64,000 nucleotides of DNA, taken from the NCBI RefSeq assembly GCF_007995065.1, contig NZ_VOQR01000001.1, positions 1,243,001 to 1,307,000 on the forward strand, given 5' to 3'. The position numbers were made by a program, and so were the translations under genes. This document shows positions 16,880 to 25,050 of this stretch, piece after piece; position 1 is the first letter of the stretch; every line of letters starts with the position of its first letter. The stretch comes from Sphingomonas ginsenosidivorax (GTDB lineage: Bacteria; Pseudomonadota; Alphaproteobacteria; Sphingomonadales; Sphingomonadaceae). The notes under the pieces were generated by a model. It was not told where the DNA came from. It was given only the letters and a program-made list of their open reading frames with translations, and ran no database searches.

Positions 16880-17677
16880 TCAGCGTGTCGGATCGCGTCC
16901 CAGCAGGCGCGCATAATCCTGCTCCGGCTGCCCGTAGGTGTCGCCGGCCAGCGCCATCAGCTTGTCCCGGTCCTGGACCAAGACCCTGGCACGGACGGCG
17001 CGGATCGCCTGGTCCTCCTCCAGCCGGTGGAGCGCGTCGGTCACGCTGCTGCGCCGCACGCCGAGCATCAGCCGGAACTCCTCGTGCGTCATGCAGATCT
17101 CGTCGGCCTGCACGCGGTCGTGATAGAGGAGGATCCAGCGGGCCATGCGGCGCTCGATCGAATGCGCGAGCGACGACACGATCGTCCGTCCCATCTGCCG
17201 CATGAACACATGCGCGAACCGCAACAGCGCCAGCCGGATGGCGGGGCTCCGGTCGACCGCATCCATCAGCGCCCTGGCGGAAATGCGCAGCGCCTGGCCA
17301 TGCTCGGCGCGCATCGTGACGTCGTAGGGCGAGCGATCCTCGCCCATCACCAGCGGCCAGCCGATAAAGCCCTCGGCGCCGACCAGCCCGACCGCGTAGC
17401 GACGATCGTCCTCGAGCGAATCGAGGATCCCGGCGATGCCCTGTTCGAAGAAGCAGAGGCTGTCGATCGGATCGCCCGCGCGCGTGATGACGTCGCCGAC
17501 CGCGAACGACACCGGTTCGAGATGCGGCGCGAGCAGGGCGAAATCCTGCGGCGCGAGGCTCGCGAGCAGCCGGTTGCCGACCATCGCGTCGGCCCCGTCG
17601 TTCGCGGAGCCCTCGTTTGCGGCCCCCCCGTTCGCCGAGAAGGGCGCTCCGCCGCCAAAGGCTATCATCGTCGACAT
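16880..17677 (-). CDS. Crp/Fnr-family transcriptional regulator
   Basis: 265 residues: a low-complexity Gly/Ala/Asn N-terminal tail (about 1-32), a cyclic-nucleotide-binding type beta-barrel (35-150), a long dimerisation helix, and a C-terminal Crp-type helix-turn-helix (about 195-250; MTHEEFRLMLGVRRSSVTDALH). There is no N-terminal cysteine cluster, so it is not an oxygen-sensing FNR; the ligand is unknown. A GGGGGAGA ribosome site precedes ATG 17677. It is divergent from the esterase gene, and a palindrome in the 99-bp shared interval could be its operator. Confidence 0.87.
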   Translation of the reverse strand: MSTMIAFGGGAPFSANGGAANEGSANDGADAMVGNRLLASLAPQDFALLAPHLEPVSFAVGDVITRAGDPIDSLCFFEQGIAGILDSLEDDRRYAVGLVGAEGFIGWPLVMGEDRSPYDVTMRAEHGQALRISARALMDAVDRSPAIRLALLRFAHVFMRQMGRTIVSSLAHSIERRMARWILLYHDRVQADEICMTHEEFRLMLGVRRSSVTDALHRLEEDQAIRAVRARVLVQDRDKLMALAGDTYGQPEQDYARLLGRDPTR

Positions 17678-17712
17678 TCGCGTCTCCCCCGGTTCCGACA
17701 GGTCTTTGCACG

Positions 17713-17727
17713 GTTTCGTACAGAAAC
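17713..17727. promoter_or_regulatory. inverted repeat GTTTC-N5-GAAAC, candidate operator
   Basis: GTTTCGTACAGAAAC has perfect five-base arms around GTACA and lies between the divergent Crp/Fnr regulator and the esterase gene. It does not match the Crp or FNR consensus. Position and symmetry are the only evidence. Confidence 0.3.
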
Positions 17728-17776
17728 GTTGCGCGCTCCTGCTTGTTCATGACCCGATAAACAGGAGGACTACATC

Positions 17777-18895
17777 ATGGCCATCTCTAATCGTCCCGCC
17801 GCGCGCGGTCTTTTCATGGCGGCGTTGCTGACGGCATCGGCAGGCGTCTTTGCCCAGTCGGCCCGTTCGCCGAGCGCACCGCCGCCGCCCGCGCCGCCGG
17901 CCGCAGCGGTGCAGCCGGCCAAGGCCGCGCCCGACATGCAGATGGTGCTCGACGCGCTGGCCGGGCTCGGCGGCAAGCCGATCGAGACGCTGACGCCGGC
18001 CGAGGCGCGGATGCAGCCGTCGGCAGCGGACGGCGCCAAGGCGGTGATGGCCAAGAAGGGCCTGTCGACCGCGCCCGACCCCGCGGTGACGACGCAGGAC
18101 GTGCCCTACGGGTCCGATCCGCAGCAGTTCGCGCGCATCTACAAGCCCGCCAACGCCCCCGCCAAGGGCGCACCGATGCCGGTGATCGTCTATTATCACG
18201 GCGGCGGCTGGGTGATCGCTGACGTCAACACGTACGACGCCGCGCCGCGCGCGATGGCCAAGGCGCTGAACGCGATCGTGGTGTCGGTCGAATATCGCCA
18301 CGCCCCCGAGTTCAAGTTCCCGGCGCAGCATGAGGATGCCGCATCGGCCTATCGCTGGACGCTGGAGAAGGCCGCGAGCTGGGGCGGCGACCCCTCGCGG
18401 ATCGCGGTCGCGGGCGAGAGCGCCGGCGGCAACCTGGCGGTCGCGACGGCGATCTATGCGCGGGACAATCGCCTGACCGTGCCGCGGCACATCGTCTCGG
18501 TCTATCCGATCGCCAACAGCAGCATGACGCTGCCGTCGCGCACCGATTCGGCGAACGCGAAGCCGCTGAACGCCGCGATGCTGAAGTGGTTCGGCTATTA
18601 CTACCAGGCCAGCGCCGCCGATGCGCAGGACCCGCGCCTGAACCTCGTCGCCGCCAACTTGCGCGGCCTGCCGCCGACGACGATCATCAACGCGCAGATC
18701 GACCCGCTGCGGTCGGACGGCGAGACGCTGGCGGCCGCGATGCGGACCGCCGGCGTCAAGGTCGAGCAGAAGACCTTCCCGGGCGTCACGCACGAATTCT
18801 TCGGCATGGCCAAGGTGGTCCGTGGCGCCAAGGACGCGAACGATCTCGCAGTCGCTCGCCTGAAGGCGGCGCTGACCGGGCCGGCGCGCCGCTGA
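17777..18895 (+). CDS. secreted alpha/beta hydrolase (HSL/family IV esterase)
   Basis: 372 residues with a signal peptide (about 1-26, ending VFAQ) and a Pro/Ala-rich linker. The oxyanion motif HGGGW is at 141-145. The nucleophile Ser215 lies in GESAGG, with Asp309 (QIDPLRSDGE) and His339 (GVTHEFF) completing the triad. This is the hormone-sensitive-lipase-like carboxylesterase pattern, acting on short-chain esters; the natural substrate is unknown. ACAGGAGGACTACATC gives a very strong ribosome site before ATG 17777. Divergent from the Crp/Fnr regulator. A GC-rich hairpin follows the stop. Confidence 0.9.
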   Translation: MAISNRPAARGLFMAALLTASAGVFAQSARSPSAPPPPAPPAAAVQPAKAAPDMQMVLDALAGLGGKPIETLTPAEARMQPSAADGAKAVMAKKGLSTAPDPAVTTQDVPYGSDPQQFARIYKPANAPAKGAPMPVIVYYHGGGWVIADVNTYDAAPRAMAKALNAIVVSVEYRHAPEFKFPAQHEDAASAYRWTLEKAASWGGDPSRIAVAGESAGGNLAVATAIYARDNRLTVPRHIVSVYPIANSSMTLPSRTDSANAKPLNAAMLKWFGYYYQASAADAQDPRLNLVAANLRGLPPTTIINAQIDPLRSDGETLAAAMRTAGVKVEQKTFPGVTHEFFGMAKVVRGAKDANDLAVARLKAALTGPARR

Positions 18896-18904
18896 CCGGT
18901 GCGG

Positions 18905-18928
18905 CGGGGCGGCCTGTGTGCCGCCCCG
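18905..18928 (+). terminator. GC-rich hairpin after the esterase gene
   Basis: CGGGGCGGC and GCCGCCCCG pair perfectly around CTGTGT, ten bases after the esterase stop. There is no T tract, so it may be an intrinsic terminator of weak type or only an mRNA 3'-end stabiliser. Confidence 0.4.
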
Positions 18929-18974
18929 TCGTCTCCCGGATGGCGATACCCGAGACAGAAGAAGGAGAGGCCGC

Positions 18975-19439
18975 ATGAACGGCAAGCACATGACCGGCGC
19001 GATCGCCGGGGCCCTCGTGGCGGGGCTCGGCCTCACCGTGATGATGATGGCGGGCGAGAGGAAGAGCGGCAAACCGTCCGAGCTGACGGAACTCGAACGC
19101 GCCGGCGCGCGCGAACTCGGCGTCCGGTTCGTACCGCAGGACGATCGGCTCCCCGACGCGACCGAACAGGCGATCGTCCAGGGCGGCCATCTCCTGCTCT
19201 CGGCGGCTGCCGGCGCGGTCTATGCCGCGAGCGTGGACGAGGATGCCGGCGTCGTCGCTTCGGGCGTCGCGTTCGGCCTGGCATTCTACGCCGCGATGCA
19301 CTGGATAACCGGACCGCTGCTCGGGCTCAAGAAGCCCGAATGGCAGTCCGACGTGGGAACGATCGGCATGCACACGCTCAATCACGTCGTCTTCGGCCTT
19401 GCCACCGCGGCAGGGGCGAAGGCGCTGGCGAAGCGCTGA
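18975..19439 (+). CDS. small integral membrane protein, YagU/DUF1440-like
   Basis: 154 residues with about four hydrophobic helices, at 7-27, 68-85, 93-112 and 130-150. Conserved-looking histidines and glycines in HLLLSAAAGAVYA, MHWITGPLLGL and GMHTLNHVVFGLA resemble the YagU/DUF1440 inner-membrane family. The biochemical role is unknown; E. coli YagU has been linked to acid tolerance. The start ATG 18975 follows AAGGAGAGG. It is probably not in an operon with the esterase because a hairpin separates them. Confidence 0.6.
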   Translation: MNGKHMTGAIAGALVAGLGLTVMMMAGERKSGKPSELTELERAGARELGVRFVPQDDRLPDATEQAIVQGGHLLLSAAAGAVYAASVDEDAGVVASGVAFGLAFYAAMHWITGPLLGLKKPEWQSDVGTIGMHTLNHVVFGLATAAGAKALAKR

Positions 19440-19570
19440 CATATGCCGCCTTCCTTGCCCTCCCGGCGGCGCGCGGGTCCCGCCATGCGTTCGCCGCATC
19501 GTGCACCGTACCGGCGATTTTGCGGCGCATCGGACTTGCGATCGCATCCCCGGACGGTAAATTGGCTGCC

Positions 19571-19786
19571 ATGAAGCGACGGGTATCAGTGCGTGGCCAG
19601 CACGTGGAAGTGTATGCGGAACAGACCGAGCCGGGGGTCTGGAAGGCGACCGGCGAGTTTGCCGGCAAGGCGTGGAGCATCACGGGCAACTCCGCGAACC
19701 GCGCCGTGTCCGACTGGGCCGTGGCCGTCAGCCGACTGGATGCCCCCGCCGCGTCGCAGGACGAGCCCACGCCTGTAGCGGACTGA
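19571..19786 (+). CDS. hypothetical small protein, 71 residues
   Basis: A compact beta-rich sequence (MKRRVSVRGQHVEVYAEQ, later GVWKATGEFAGKAWSITG) ending in a disordered acidic tail (DEPTPVAD). No membrane segment, signal or known motif. The start ATG 19571 lacks a strong ribosome site. Basic N-terminus, conserved-looking strand pattern and ordinary codon use suggest a real gene. I do not recognise it. Confidence 0.45.
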   Translation: MKRRVSVRGQHVEVYAEQTEPGVWKATGEFAGKAWSITGNSANRAVSDWAVAVSRLDAPAASQDEPTPVAD

Positions 19787-19944
19787 CGTCGGGCGGCGCC
19801 GAAACCGGCGATCGTCCCCGGGCCTGGCCAATTATTACCAGCATCATTTTCGGTTCGCGTTGCGTGCGACCGGATCATGTGGGCGGCTGAACCGTTTTAG
19901 GCCCGATACCAGACGGTTGGTGTCGTGAGGGGACGGACGATGCC

Positions 19945-20490
19945 ATGCTGATAGTGTCGATCGTGGCGGTGCTGATGCAGGCGGCGCCCGTTGCGGACCG
20001 TCCCGGTCGCGGCACCGTAACCGTGACGTTGCGCGATGCCGATCCCGTCCGCGACGCGGCCGGCGACGCGGTGGACGACCCCTTCGTGCAGGCGACCCGC
20101 AACGCGCTGAGCAACGCCGACTTCGTCGTCCTGCCCGCCGGCGATCACGGCCGCTACGTCGCCACGGTCGTCGTCACCCGCCAGCAACGCGGCGTGGTCA
20201 CGGCGAACGGCGTCGAGGACAAGTCCTCCGCCGATGTCGGCAACTGGGGCGGTGGCGTCCGCGTGACGCTGCCGTCGCGCAAGACCAGCCTGCACGGGCT
20301 CGTCGTCACCGAGATGCACATCGAGATGCGCCGCCGCAGCGACCAGGGCCTCGTCTGGTCGGGCAGCGCGCTGACCGCGCAGGTCGACGGGACCAGCGCG
20401 GGGTCCCCGCGCGCGGTCGGCACCAAGCTCGCGAACCGGATCGTCGCGCAATTCCCGGTCACGGTGAACGGTCCGATCTCGGTGCCCTGA
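19945..20490 (+). CDS. hypothetical exported protein
   Basis: 181 residues beginning with a hydrophobic stretch (MLIVSIVAVLMQAAPVA) that looks like a signal peptide. Then a mixed alpha/beta domain: DDPFVQATRNALSNADFVVLP resembles the opening helix of small periplasmic lipoprotein-like domains, and VRVTLPSRKTSLHGLVVTEM is beta-rich. No catalytic motif is visible. A purine stretch (GAGGGGACGG) lies upstream of the ATG. It converges on the DUF2490 gene. Function is unknown. Confidence 0.55.
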   Translation: MLIVSIVAVLMQAAPVADRPGRGTVTVTLRDADPVRDAAGDAVDDPFVQATRNALSNADFVVLPAGDHGRYVATVVVTRQQRGVVTANGVEDKSSADVGNWGGGVRVTLPSRKTSLHGLVVTEMHIEMRRRSDQGLVWSGSALTAQVDGTSAGSPRAVGTKLANRIVAQFPVTVNGPISVP

Positions 20491-20518
20491 CCGACGGATG
20501 GTGACAGGGGGGGGACGC

Positions 20519-21208
20519 TCAGTCGTGGAGCCCGACCACGCCCAGCGTCCCGAGGTTCAGCGTCATCTGCACGTTCAGCGCATGGTCCATCTCGGCCCGG
20601 GCACCGCCGCGCGCGAAGCGATACTGGTTGAGATAGCCGACATCGACGGTCAGGGCCTTGCCGAGCGGGAAGGCCAGCCCGACGATGTTGCGCATCCGCT
20701 CATACCCCGCGCGCTGTCCCCAGCGGGTGCTGTTCGGCAGGAAGAAGCTCTCGTGGCTGAGGAACATTGCCCGGCGCTTGCCCCGCAGCGGGAGGTTGTA
20801 GCGCAGCAGCGGACGGACCCGGAACCCGATCTCGCTACCGCGAGGATTGAAGCGTTCGTCGACCCGCAGGCGGCCGGCGAACCGGCCGCTGGTGAGCACG
20901 ACCTGCTGGCGGAGACGATCCTCGTCCGGCGCGGTGTTGCGGCTGTGATAGCCGACATGCCGGTATCCGACCCCGAACTCGACGCCCTTGGCCGCCTGCC
21001 ACCCGACGAGCGCACCATATTCGGTGGTGTAGATCCCGTCCTGGCGGTCGCTGGTCCGGGCGATCTGCTCGAGCGTCACGCGCAGGTGGTCCGCCACGGG
21101 AACGACCACGTTGAGCTGTTCCCACCCTTGCGCATCATGCTGCTGCGCCAAGGCCGGCGCACCGACGCAAAGCAGCGGCAGGACGCCGAGGACTAACGAT
21201 CGAGACAT
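20519..21208 (-). CDS. DUF2490 family outer-membrane-type protein
   Basis: 229 residues: signal peptide MSRSLVLGVLPLLCVGAPALA, then an alternating beta pattern typical of a barrel (TLEQIARTSDRQDGIYTTEY, FGVGYRHVGYHSR, FRVRPLLRYNLPLRG). It ends in strands MDHALNVQMTLNLGTLGVVG. Proteins of the DUF2490 family share this layout and are predicted outer-membrane barrels of unknown role. ATG 21208 with CAGGGGCC upstream is the natural start; longer readings would place the signal peptide internally. Confidence 0.72.
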   Translation of the reverse strand: MSRSLVLGVLPLLCVGAPALAQQHDAQGWEQLNVVVPVADHLRVTLEQIARTSDRQDGIYTTEYGALVGWQAAKGVEFGVGYRHVGYHSRNTAPDEDRLRQQVVLTSGRFAGRLRVDERFNPRGSEIGFRVRPLLRYNLPLRGKRRAMFLSHESFFLPNSTRWGQRAGYERMRNIVGLAFPLGKALTVDVGYLNQYRFARGGARAEMDHALNVQMTLNLGTLGVVGLHD

Positions 21209-21324
21209 GGCCCCTGTTGGCACGCATCGGCCTGTCCGATCAATGGACGCTATGGCGCCGTTGCGACGGGTCGTCCCGAGCTGGTTCTGCCCGTTATGGC
21301 GCAGGGGCAGGCAGCGCCGTCTGC

Positions 21325-22218
21325 CTAATCCGTCGGCACGGCCGCGACGCCGAAGGTCCAGCCTTCGGTGCGGGCGATGTGCGGGGTTAGGCCGGTGGGG
21401 GTCCAATAGTCCTTACGGGCGGCGTTGGCGCGGAGCCAGGCTGCGGTCAGGATCGCGTCGGTCGCGTGGTCGTCGTAGCGCGGGATCGGGACGTGCGGAC
21501 GCGATCCGAGCGCGACCAGCGCGGTATCGAGCGCGTCGGCGTCGCGCATCTTGCTGAGCCCCTTGCGCATCCCTGCGGCACGCGCGGCGATCGTCGTGTA
21601 GATCTCGACGATCAGCGCGCCGCGGTTGGGCACCGGATCGAACGGCCAGGTCGGCACGCGGTCCTGCAGGGCGTGCAGCACGCGCATGCCGGTCAGGCTG
21701 CTCTTGCCGACCTGCGCCGCGCCAACCAGGTTGAAGCAGCTCGTCGGCGATAGCCCCATCGCGCGCTGGCCGACCTCGCACACGCGCATCCGTCCTGCGC
21801 CGCCGGGGAACAGGTCGCCGCAGTCGCGCTGTTGGCGAAAATGGCGGCGGATCTCGGGGTCGCCCAGGACTCCGTCGGCGCCGAAATCGGCGTCGTCGCG
21901 CGCCAGCGCGTCGACCATCGCCCACAGCGCGCGGGCGTCTGCCGGGCCGTCGGTCCAGCCGGGGAAATAGGCGCCCTCGTCGAGGAACGCGAAGCCGGGC
22001 GACAGGTCGAGCCCGACGAGCAGATCGCTGTCCGCCTCGCCGTGCAGCCAGTCGCGGATCGCGGCGCGCGACCACGCGCGGCCGGGCGGCGCGACCAGCA
22101 CCGGCGCGGCGTCGCCGGTCTCGCACACCGCCAGCGCGATCCCCTTGTGCGACGCCCCCCTCGCGCCCGACCAGTCGATCGCGGCGAAGCGCGTGAACCG
22201 GTCAGGGGCGATCGCCAA
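21325..22218 (-). CDS. DUF429-like protein with predicted RNase H-like fold
   Basis: 297 residues with acidic positions spaced as in RNase H-like nucleases: FAAIDWSGARG at the N-terminus, LLVGLDLSPGF near 70, VEIYTTIAAR in the middle and DDHATDAILTAAWL near 260. DUF429 members are predicted nucleases of unknown target. The only start in reach is TTG 22218, since no in-frame ATG or GTG precedes the conserved FAAIDWSG. It overlaps the end of the yjbR-like gene by 17 bp, so the two are probably translationally coupled. Confidence 0.7.
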   Translation of the reverse strand: MAIAPDRFTRFAAIDWSGARGASHKGIALAVCETGDAAPVLVAPPGRAWSRAAIRDWLHGEADSDLLVGLDLSPGFAFLDEGAYFPGWTDGPADARALWAMVDALARDDADFGADGVLGDPEIRRHFRQQRDCGDLFPGGAGRMRVCEVGQRAMGLSPTSCFNLVGAAQVGKSSLTGMRVLHALQDRVPTWPFDPVPNRGALIVEIYTTIAARAAGMRKGLSKMRDADALDTALVALGSRPHVPIPRYDDHATDAILTAAWLRANAARKDYWTPTGLTPHIARTEGWTFGVAAVPTD

Positions 22219-22543
22219 ACCCCTTTCGCGCCCGCGCCGGCGCCTGGTCCCACCATGCCCGCGCGATAACCACGCGGATGCGCTCTGCGTCGCCGCTGGC
22301 GTAGCGCACGAGCAGGCCCGGCCAGGTCTCGTAATGCGGCGTCTGCCAGAAGGTCGCCGGGTCGGTCTCGATCAGCAGCGCCTTTTCCTCGTGCGTACTG
22401 CGGACGTGGAAGCTGCCCGCCTCGTGCCCGGTGCTGACGAACATCTTGCCCCGGACCTTGACGGCCGGCTGGCCATAGGAGGTCGACACCTCCGTCTCGG
22501 GCAGCGACAGCGCGAACGCGGCGACGGCATCCCAGTCCTTCAC
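22202..22543 (-). CDS. MmcQ/YjbR family protein
   Basis: 113 residues with the YjbR/MmcQ pattern: DWDAVAAFALSLPETEVSTS (helix and turn), GQPAVKVRGKMFVS strands, LLIETDPATFWQTPHY and the end ARAWWDQAPARARKGFG. The fold is CyaY-like and the family is thought to bind DNA. The GTG at 22543 overlaps the rarA stop as GTGA, which decides the start over an upstream TTG. It forms a coupled string rarA-yjbR-DUF429. Confidence 0.82.
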   Translation of the reverse strand: MKDWDAVAAFALSLPETEVSTSYGQPAVKVRGKMFVSTGHEAGSFHVRSTHEEKALLIETDPATFWQTPHYETWPGLLVRYASGDAERIRVVIARAWWDQAPARARKGFGDRP

Positions 22544-23856
22544 GACCGCCTGGTCCGGCGTTCGTCCCAATAGGCGAGCCGTTCGGACAGCCTTTTCTCG
22601 AACCCGCGTTCGGTCGGGGTGTAGAAGGTTTCGGGACTCATTTCCTCGGGCCAGTAATCCGATCCCGAGAACGCGTCCTCGGAATCATGGTCGTACGCAT
22701 AGCCCTTGCCGTAGCCGATATCGCGCATCAGCTTGGTCGGCGCGTTGCGGATCGAAGGGGGCGGCATCAGCGAGCCCGTTTCCTTCGCCGATTTCCACGC
22801 CGCCTTCTGCGCCTTGTACACCGCGTTCGATTTGGGCGCGGTGGCGAGGTAGACGCAGGCCTGCGCGATCGCGAGCTCGCCCTCGGGGCTGCCGAGAAAG
22901 TCATAGGTGTCCTTGGCCGCGATGCACTGGACCAGCGCCTGCGGGTCGGCGAGCCCGATGTCCTCGACGGCCGCACGCGTCAGCCGGCGCAGCAGAAACA
23001 GCGGCTCCTCGCCGGCGGTCAGCATCCGCGCGAGATAGTAGAGCGCCGCCTGCGGATCGGACCCGCGGATCGATTTGTGCAGCGCGCTGATCAGGTTGTA
23101 ATGCCCTTCGCGATCCTTGTCGTAGACCGCGACGCGGCGCTGCAGGAACGCCGAGAGCCCGGCGGGGTCGAGCGGGTCGGCGAGGTTCACCGAGAACAGC
23201 GTTTCCGCCTGGTTGAGCAGGAACCGCCCGTCGCCGTCGGCGCTCGCGATCAGCGCATCCTTGGCGGGCGGGGTGAGGGGCAGGGGGCGTTCCATCACCG
23301 CCTCCGCGCGCTCAAGCAGCAGGTCGAGCGCACCGCGCCCGAGCCGTTCGAGGATCAGCACTTGCGCGCGACTGAGCAAGGCGGCGTTGAGTTCGAACGA
23401 CGGGTTCTCGGTCGTCGCGCCGACCAGGGTGACCGTGCCGTCTTCGACATAGGGCAGGAAACCGTCCTGCTGCGCGCGGTTGAAGCGGTGGATCTCGTCC
23501 ACGAACAGCAAGGTGCGCTTGCCGATCTTGGCATGGTCGCGCGCCTCGGCGAACGCCTTTTTCAGCTCCGCGACGCCCGAGAACACCGCCGAGATCGCGA
23601 CGAACCGCAGGTCGACCGCGTCGGCGAGCAGCCGCGCGATCGTCGTCTTGCCGGTCCCCGGCGGCCCCCACAGGATCACCGACGACAACCGCCCCGCCGC
23701 GACCATCCGCCCGATCGCGCCCTCGGGACCGGTGATGTGATCCTGCCCCACCACCTCGTCGAGCGTGCGCGGGCGCAGCCGGTCGGCGAGCGGGGCGTTC
23801 TCGGGATGCGTATCGGGGGCGGGGGCGGGTTCGAAACCCGCGAAGAGGTCGGCCAT
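22540..23856 (-). CDS. rarA: replication-associated recombination protein A (AAA+ ATPase)
   Basis: 438 residues (E. coli RarA/MgsA is 447). Walker A GPPGTGKT is at 64-71, Walker B is LLFVDEIHRFNRAQQ, and sensor 1 is GATTENPSFELN. The C-terminal tetramerisation region (KDTYDFLGSPEGELAIAQAC, then YGKGYAYDHDSEDAF) is typical. RarA acts at stalled replication forks with SSB. ATG 23856 (MADLFAGF) matches family starts; the reading continues upstream through a palindromic repeat and is not part of the protein. GTGA overlap with the next gene. Confidence 0.95.
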   Translation of the reverse strand: MADLFAGFEPAPAPDTHPENAPLADRLRPRTLDEVVGQDHITGPEGAIGRMVAAGRLSSVILWGPPGTGKTTIARLLADAVDLRFVAISAVFSGVAELKKAFAEARDHAKIGKRTLLFVDEIHRFNRAQQDGFLPYVEDGTVTLVGATTENPSFELNAALLSRAQVLILERLGRGALDLLLERAEAVMERPLPLTPPAKDALIASADGDGRFLLNQAETLFSVNLADPLDPAGLSAFLQRRVAVYDKDREGHYNLISALHKSIRGSDPQAALYYLARMLTAGEEPLFLLRRLTRAAVEDIGLADPQALVQCIAAKDTYDFLGSPEGELAIAQACVYLATAPKSNAVYKAQKAAWKSAKETGSLMPPPSIRNAPTKLMRDIGYGKGYAYDHDSEDAFSGSDYWPEEMSPETFYTPTERGFEKRLSERLAYWDERRTRRS

Positions 23857-23904
23857 GGCGCGAATGTAGGGGGCGGGGGGCGTTGCGTCACCCCGTCCAC
23901 TTCT

Positions 23905-24030
23905 ATCCTCCCCCGCCAGGGGGAGGTGGCACGCGTAGCGTGACGGAGGGGGCGGGCGACGATTACGGCTGTTCCGTGTCCGCCCCCTCCGTCTGGCTAC
24001 GCCAGCCACCTCCCCCTGGCGGGGGAGGAT
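23905..24030. repeat. long inverted repeat, family A copy 1
   Basis: About 126 bp. Both ends are ATCCTCCCCCGCCAGG-type, so the left end pairs with the right end almost completely. Inner sequence contains TGACGGAGGGGGCGG on the left and CCGCCCCCTCCGTC on the right. Near-identical copies lie at 35352-35474 and 40167-40291. It fills the rarA-padR interval. Confidence 0.85.
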
Positions 24031-24049
24031 CAGCAGCTCAAAACACGCC

Positions 24050-24098
24050 AAGATATATCTTCGACGCATCTAGACGATCAAAATCGAAGATATATCTT
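24050..24098. promoter_or_regulatory. two identical 12-bp palindromes, likely PadR operators
   Basis: AAGATATATCTT occurs at 24050-24061 and again at 24087-24098, centres 37 bp apart, directly upstream of the PadR gene and flanked by AT-rich sequence. Perfect dyads of this AT-rich type near padR genes suggest autoregulation. The second copy begins 41 bases before the start codon, where a promoter would sit. Confidence 0.6.
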
Positions 24099-24127
24099 AG
24101 TGCTATCGTGATACAGAAGGAATCATC

Positions 24128-24751
24128 ATGTTCAACACACACAACCGCGGATGCGGTCCCCGGGGCGGGCATTTCGAGCGCGGCCCCTTTTCGATGAGCT
24201 GGGAAGTCCGTGGCGGCGAACGCCATAACGGCCGGCATGAGCATGGCCGCGGCTTCGGTGGCGGCGGTTTCGGGGGGGGCGGCGGTCGTCGCCGGATGTT
24301 CGATGGTGGCGAGCTGAAGCTCGTGCTGCTCAAGCTGATCGCCGACACCCCGCGCCACGGCTACGACCTGATCCGCGAGATCGAGGCGATGACCGGCGGC
24401 AGCTATGCGCCGAGCCCCGGCGTGGTCTATCCGACGCTGACCCTGCTCGACGAGATGAACCTGGTCGCCGAGCAGCAGTCCGAGGGCGCCAAGAAGCGCT
24501 TTGCCGTCACCGACGAGGGGCAGGCGCTGCTCGCCGGGCAGGCGGAGCTCGTCGAGGCGCTGTTCGCGCGGCTGGCGGCACTCAACGCCGAGTCCGAGCG
24601 TACCGACCGCGCCCCGATCCGCCGGGCGATGGGCAATCTGCGCCACGTCGTGCAGGACCGGTTGCTCGCAGGCGGTTTCTCGGACGACGCCGTGCACCAG
24701 GTCGCGGCGCTGATCGACGAGGTCGTGCAGAAGATCGAGCGCCTGAAATGA
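24128..24751 (+). CDS. PadR-family transcriptional regulator with Gly/His-rich N-terminal tail
   Basis: 207 residues. The first 55 are unusual: histidine- and glycine-rich (GGERHNGRHEHGRG, then a poly-Gly run) and possibly metal-binding. The winged helix PadR domain follows (about 57-135; LKLVLLKLIADTPRHGYDLI, PSPGVVYPTLTLLDEM). A C-terminal helical dimerisation region ends it. It probably represses its own operon through the twin palindromes upstream. Its stop overlaps the DUF2218 start (ATGA), so the two are co-expressed. Confidence 0.9.
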   Translation: MFNTHNRGCGPRGGHFERGPFSMSWEVRGGERHNGRHEHGRGFGGGGFGGGGGRRRMFDGGELKLVLLKLIADTPRHGYDLIREIEAMTGGSYAPSPGVVYPTLTLLDEMNLVAEQQSEGAKKRFAVTDEGQALLAGQAELVEALFARLAALNAESERTDRAPIRRAMGNLRHVVQDRLLAGGFSDDAVHQVAALIDEVVQKIERLK

Positions 24752-25050
24752 GCGTCTCGCCAAAAATCTCGGTAGCCCGCGTGCCGACGCAGTCGGCGAG
24801 CAAGTATCTCCAGCAGCTCGCCAAGCACTGGAGCCACAAGATGGAGGTGACGCACACCCCCGAGGAGGCGCGGATCGCCTTCCCGGGCGGCGCGGTGCTC
24901 GAGATGCGCGCGGACAGCGACACGCTCGACGTTGCGCTGACCGTGCCCGACGGTGGCGACGTTGCCCGGATGCGCGAGGTGGTGTCGAGCCATCTCGACC
25001 GCTTCGCCTTTCGCGAGGCGCCACTGACGTTCGACTGGGCCGACGCCTGA
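24748..25050 (+). CDS. DUF2218 family protein
   Basis: 100 residues matching DUF2218: RVPTQSASKYLQQLAKHWSH, VTHTPEEARIAFPGGA, LTVPDGGDVARMREVVSSHL and the end AFREAPLTFDW. DUF2218 proteins often sit beside siderophore or PadR/TetR genes and their biochemical role is unknown. ATGA overlap with the PadR gene upstream and TGATG overlap with the glycosyltransferase downstream indicate one transcript of three genes. Confidence 0.85.
   Translation: MSVSPKISVARVPTQSASKYLQQLAKHWSHKMEVTHTPEEARIAFPGGAVLEMRADSDTLDVALTVPDGGDVARMREVVSSHLDRFAFREAPLTFDWADA

Noticed and set aside
23857..24069. Upstream extension of the rarA reading frame
   Set aside because: The added residues would be encoded by the palindromic repeat, whereas MADLFAGF at 23856 matches the family start.
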